64,000 nt of DNA from Bacillus spizizenii TU-B-10 (lineage in GTDB: Bacteria > Bacillota > Bacilli > Bacillales > Bacillaceae). The notes below the pieces were generated by a model. It had not been told where the DNA came from and did not search any database. It saw only the letters and a program-made list of their open reading frames with translations. Both the position numbers and the translations under genes were made by a program. Positions within the stretch are counted from its first letter, which is position 1, and each line of letters opens with the position of its first letter. Shown here one piece after another: positions 61,772 through 64,000 of the stretch. The stretch covers positions 2,584,857-2,648,856 of the forward strand of contig NC_016047.1 in assembly GCF_000227465.1 (NCBI RefSeq). Direction: 5' to 3'.

Positions 61772-62143
61772 ATGGACAATAAAATAAAGAATTAATTAAT
61801 TATTTCTTTAAGGTTATGGGTGATGAACAATTTATACGAATTTTAGAGAAATTCTCCAACGGAGAAGGTTACGGTATAGAGATTACGGTATAGAGAATGT
61901 CTGGTGTGTATTTCTGATGACTACGAAGAGTGGGAAGAAGATTACTTTGGAGATGAGGGTATAGCTTTTTATTTCGATTACCCAGCAGTCAAAGAAAATG
62001 AAGAAGTACTTTTAGATTACGAAAATTTCTATAAATATTTAAATGAAATTGTTAGTGAATATTTAGAACGACATTCAGTAAATGAACCCGAGGTAGAGAA
62101 ATACATGAAAAGAATTAAGGATAGGTATGAAATTAAGGTATAA
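61772..62143 (+). pseudogene. CdiI-like immunity gene with multiple frame disruptions
   Basis: The ATG at 61772 opens seven codons (MDNKIKN). One base missing near 61790 shifts to LINYFFKVMGDEQFIRILEK. A 14-bp tandem duplication (TTACGGTATAGAGA twice, about 61867-61894) shifts it again. The rest reads SDDYEEWEEDYFGDEGIAFY to the stop at 62143. The acidic C-terminal part resembles ribonuclease-toxin immunity proteins annotated CdiI. Net frame change is zero, but the product is broken. Confidence 0.65.
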
Positions 62144-62195
62144 ACAAAACTGCTATCCGTTATATAAAAAATAATCTTGAAGAGAAAAATAACAT

Positions 62196-62531
62196 ATGAA
62201 ATATTCATACAAATTTAAAGAAGATCCATTTGGTGATTTAGGAATAGTATTGCCAGAAGAAATCAGTATTTTCTCTGATTTCATTGAAAACATCGCTACA
62301 GAAGAACAGGCCAACGAGTATATAGATTACATTGAGAAGGTTTCAGAAGGGATATATGAAGATTTTGAGATTGAGTTAAATGCTACAAGTGTTCTCATCA
62401 AGAAAGATGTGACAATTGTTGAAAACTCTTTTAGGATAGAAGAACCCTATGAAAACTCAATTGAAACCGATCAATTTAGAGAATTGCTATTAATATGGCG
62501 AGATAAAATTCCAGATATATTTAAAGATTGA
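62196..62531 (+). CDS. small acidic protein, immunity-like
   Basis: A 111-residue acidic protein (MKYSYKFKEDPFGDLG ... WRDKIPDIFKD). I do not recognise the family with certainty. Size, acidity and placement in a row of toxin-immunity genes suggest an orphan immunity protein. The ribosome site (GAAGAG) is weak. A hairpin terminator follows. Confidence 0.6.
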   Translation: MKYSYKFKEDPFGDLGIVLPEEISIFSDFIENIATEEQANEYIDYIEKVSEGIYEDFEIELNATSVLIKKDVTIVENSFRIEEPYENSIETDQFRELLLIWRDKIPDIFKD

Positions 62532-62540
62532 ATAAATTTA

Positions 62541-62571
62541 AAACCCTTCTTACATAAAGAAGGGTTTTACA
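62541..62571 (+). terminator. terminator after the immunity-like gene
   Basis: AAAACCCTTCTT pairs with AAGAAGGGTTTT around a short loop (ACATA). Confidence 0.85.
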
Positions 62572-62591
62572 TATCGAGGCGGAGATACCAT

Positions 62592-62711
62592 ATGGTTGAA
62601 TGGGATTTCGGAGAGCAACCTGTTAATAACGAGGAAATTATTGAAGTAGAAAACACGTTACCAGGAACTCCTGGAAAAGTCAGCCCGCTTTTTTCGCGCC
62701 CGATTGTGTGA
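62592..62711 (+). pseudogene. SMI1/KNR4 gene fragment
   Basis: A frame from the ATG at 62592 reads MVEWDFGEQPVNNEEIIEVE then NTLPG and stops at 62711. The start resembles that of the SMI1/KNR4 gene at 61197 (TEWRFAEEPIGETTVKKIE). The conserved core is missing. Probably a truncated second copy. Bases 62712-62900 hold only decayed, coding-like scraps (such as KAKELAISQIHP). Confidence 0.5.
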
Positions 62712-62930
62712 AAGATCGTTATTGAACTAAAGCCCCCGATAGTTGAATAAGAATAAGAAAAAGCAAAAGAACTTGCTATTTCTCAAATACATCCAGCAAA
62801 TTTTCAATGTTAGTTTGTTTTTCATACATACTAATAAAAAAATAAAACCTTGTTAAAACTTTACAAGACACACTGAATTGACTATAGTCTAATTAGACCA
62901 AAATATTGATGTAAAGAAGTGAAAAATAAG

Positions 62931-63773
62931 ATGATAAAGTCTTTTTTAATGTTGGGGCAGTCGAATATGGCGGGCCGTGGATTTTTGAATGAAGTAGACC
63001 CTATCTATAATGAAAAAATAAAAATGCTGCGCAATGGACAGTGGCAGATGATGACAGAGCCGATTAATTACGACCGTCCGGTTTCCGGCGTTGGCCTGGC
63101 GGCATCTTTTGCAGATGCATGGTCGAAAGCTCATCCCGATGAAGAAATTGGCTTGATCCCTTGTGCGGAAGGTGGCAGTTCATTGAATGACTGGCATCCG
63201 GAAGGCATCCTTTTTCAGCATGCTTTGTCCGAAGCCCGCTTCGCCCTCCGGTCCAGTCAAATTTGTGGAATCCTTTGGCACCAAGGTGAGAGTGACAGTT
63301 ATCGTTCGCTACATGAAACTTATTACGAGAAATTAACTCTTATCATCGAGACGCTAAGAAACGAGTTGAAACTTGATGAGGTACCGTTGATTATTGGAGG
63401 GCTTGGTGACTTTCTTGGTAAGACCGGTTTTGGACAGCACGCGACTGAATTTCGACAGGTTAATGAACAATTGCTGCGTTTTGCTAATGAACAACAGAAT
63501 TGTTATTTTGTTACTGCAGCAGGTTTGACTGCGAATCCTGATGGCATTCATTTAGACGCAGCTTCACAACGCAAATTCGGTTACCGCTATTTCGAGGCTT
63601 TTTCGAAAAAGCACCATATCCTGAAACCCATTTCGGGAGAGGAGCAATCACTGAAAGTGAATGGTGACTATTCTAAAACAGAACAGATTTACCTTCATAG
63701 TATGGATTTGGCTTCGGGTAAAATCACGTACGCGGAATTTGAGGCGCGGATGGCGAAGGTGATGAAACCATAA
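62931..63773 (+). CDS. SASA-type carbohydrate (sialate O-acetylesterase-like) esterase
   Basis: A 280-residue SGNH-fold esterase. The nucleophile motif GQSNM is at residues 9-13, with GGSSLNDW, HQGESDS and the Asp/His pair in DGIHLD. No signal peptide, so cytoplasmic. Such enzymes remove acetyl groups from sugars. The ATG at 62931 has AAGAAGTG 9 nt upstream; a GTG at 62919 is the alternative. Its end overlaps the padR-like gene. Confidence 0.86.
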   Translation: MIKSFLMLGQSNMAGRGFLNEVDPIYNEKIKMLRNGQWQMMTEPINYDRPVSGVGLAASFADAWSKAHPDEEIGLIPCAEGGSSLNDWHPEGILFQHALSEARFALRSSQICGILWHQGESDSYRSLHETYYEKLTLIIETLRNELKLDEVPLIIGGLGDFLGKTGFGQHATEFRQVNEQLLRFANEQQNCYFVTAAGLTANPDGIHLDAASQRKFGYRYFEAFSKKHHILKPISGEEQSLKVNGDYSKTEQIYLHSMDLASGKITYAEFEARMAKVMKP

Positions 63774-64000
63774 TTCCCTTACTTATCCTTGGCTTGCTAA
63801 TCCAAAACCCCGGAGCTCACGGCTATGAACTTCTGGCCTTAATGGAAAAACGTCATTACAAATACATTGTTAACTTCACGAAAGGTTCATTTTATTACAA
63901 TCTGCAGCAACTTGAAGAAAAGTGTTTTATTGAACAGATTCAGCAGAAACCCTCAACCAGTGGGCGTGAAATCCGTAACTTTAAAGTCACAGAATCGGGA
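63770..64000 (+). CDS. PadR-family regulator, partial at the window edge
   Basis: The frame reads IPLLILGLLIQNPGAHGYEL and on, with NFTKGSFYYNLQQLEE, a PadR winged-helix N-terminus. It is open to the window end. No ATG, GTG or TTG lies at the expected start: the codons are ATA (63770) and ATT (63773), 6-8 bases after an AAGGTGATG ribosome-like site at 63756-63764. Possibly a noncanonical start or a mutated ATG. Likely coupled to the esterase gene. Confidence 0.72.
   Translation, partial: MIPLLILGLLIQNPGAHGYELLALMEKRHYKYIVNFTKGSFYYNLQQLEEKCFIEQIQQKPSTSGREIRNFKVTESG

Noticed and set aside
50064..64000. Intact prophage or functional skin element
   Set aside because: No phage structural, replication or lysis genes, and the only recombinase is a frameshifted fragment.

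Overview
The window is a chromosomal segment from a Bacillus of the subtilis group, probably B. subtilis or a very close relative. The evidence is gene order and recognisable proteins: glyQS, era, the hrcA-grpE-dnaK-dnaJ cluster, the comE operon, sda, cwlH, nucB, sigK, rapE and phrE. Nearly everything from 1 to 49 kb lies on the minus strand and is housekeeping, sporulation or competence backbone. No rRNA or tRNA gene and no CRISPR array was seen.

From 1 to 17 kb the genes are yqfL-ccpN, glyQ-glyS behind a T-box leader, recO-yqzL-era-cdd-dgkA-ybeY-pgpH-phoH-yqfD-yqfC, then yqfB-floA-yqeZ and yqeY-rpsU. From 17 to 33 kb come yqeW (plus strand), mtaB-rsmE-prmA-dnaJ-dnaK-grpE-hrcA behind a CIRCE element, hemW-lepA, yqxA-spoIIP-gpr, rpsT (plus strand) and holA. 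From 33 to 49 kb come yqzM, comEA-EB-EC with divergent comER, yqeM-rsfS-yqeK-nadD-yhbY-aroE-yqeH-yqeG, sda with DnaA boxes and a rare ATT start, a YjcZ-like miniprotein, yqeF, cwlH, yqeD, yqeC, yqeB and nucB.

From 49 to 64 kb the window becomes an accessory region at the sigK/skin locus. sigK is one uninterrupted gene here; in B. subtilis 168 it is split by the skin element. Just beyond its terminator lies a frameshifted relic of spoIVCA, the skin recombinase gene. Further on are rapE-phrE, a frameshifted LXG-type toxin and several immunity-like genes, all of types I associate with skin. So skin-type cargo persists beside a repaired or never-interrupted sigK.

Within this zone is a 6.5-kb amino-acid gene cluster: a YheO/DauR-type regulator, two RidA-like imine deaminases, a PLP lyase of the threonine-synthase fold, an asparaginase, a D-threonine-aldolase/D-serine-dehydratase-like PLP enzyme and an AlaX-type alanyl-tRNA editing protein. 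It is bracketed by near-perfect 52-bp direct repeats. Four identical 16-bp AT-rich sites lie in pairs upstream of the regulator and upstream of the PLP lyase gene, and are probably its operators. The window ends in an esterase gene and a truncated PadR-type regulator gene.
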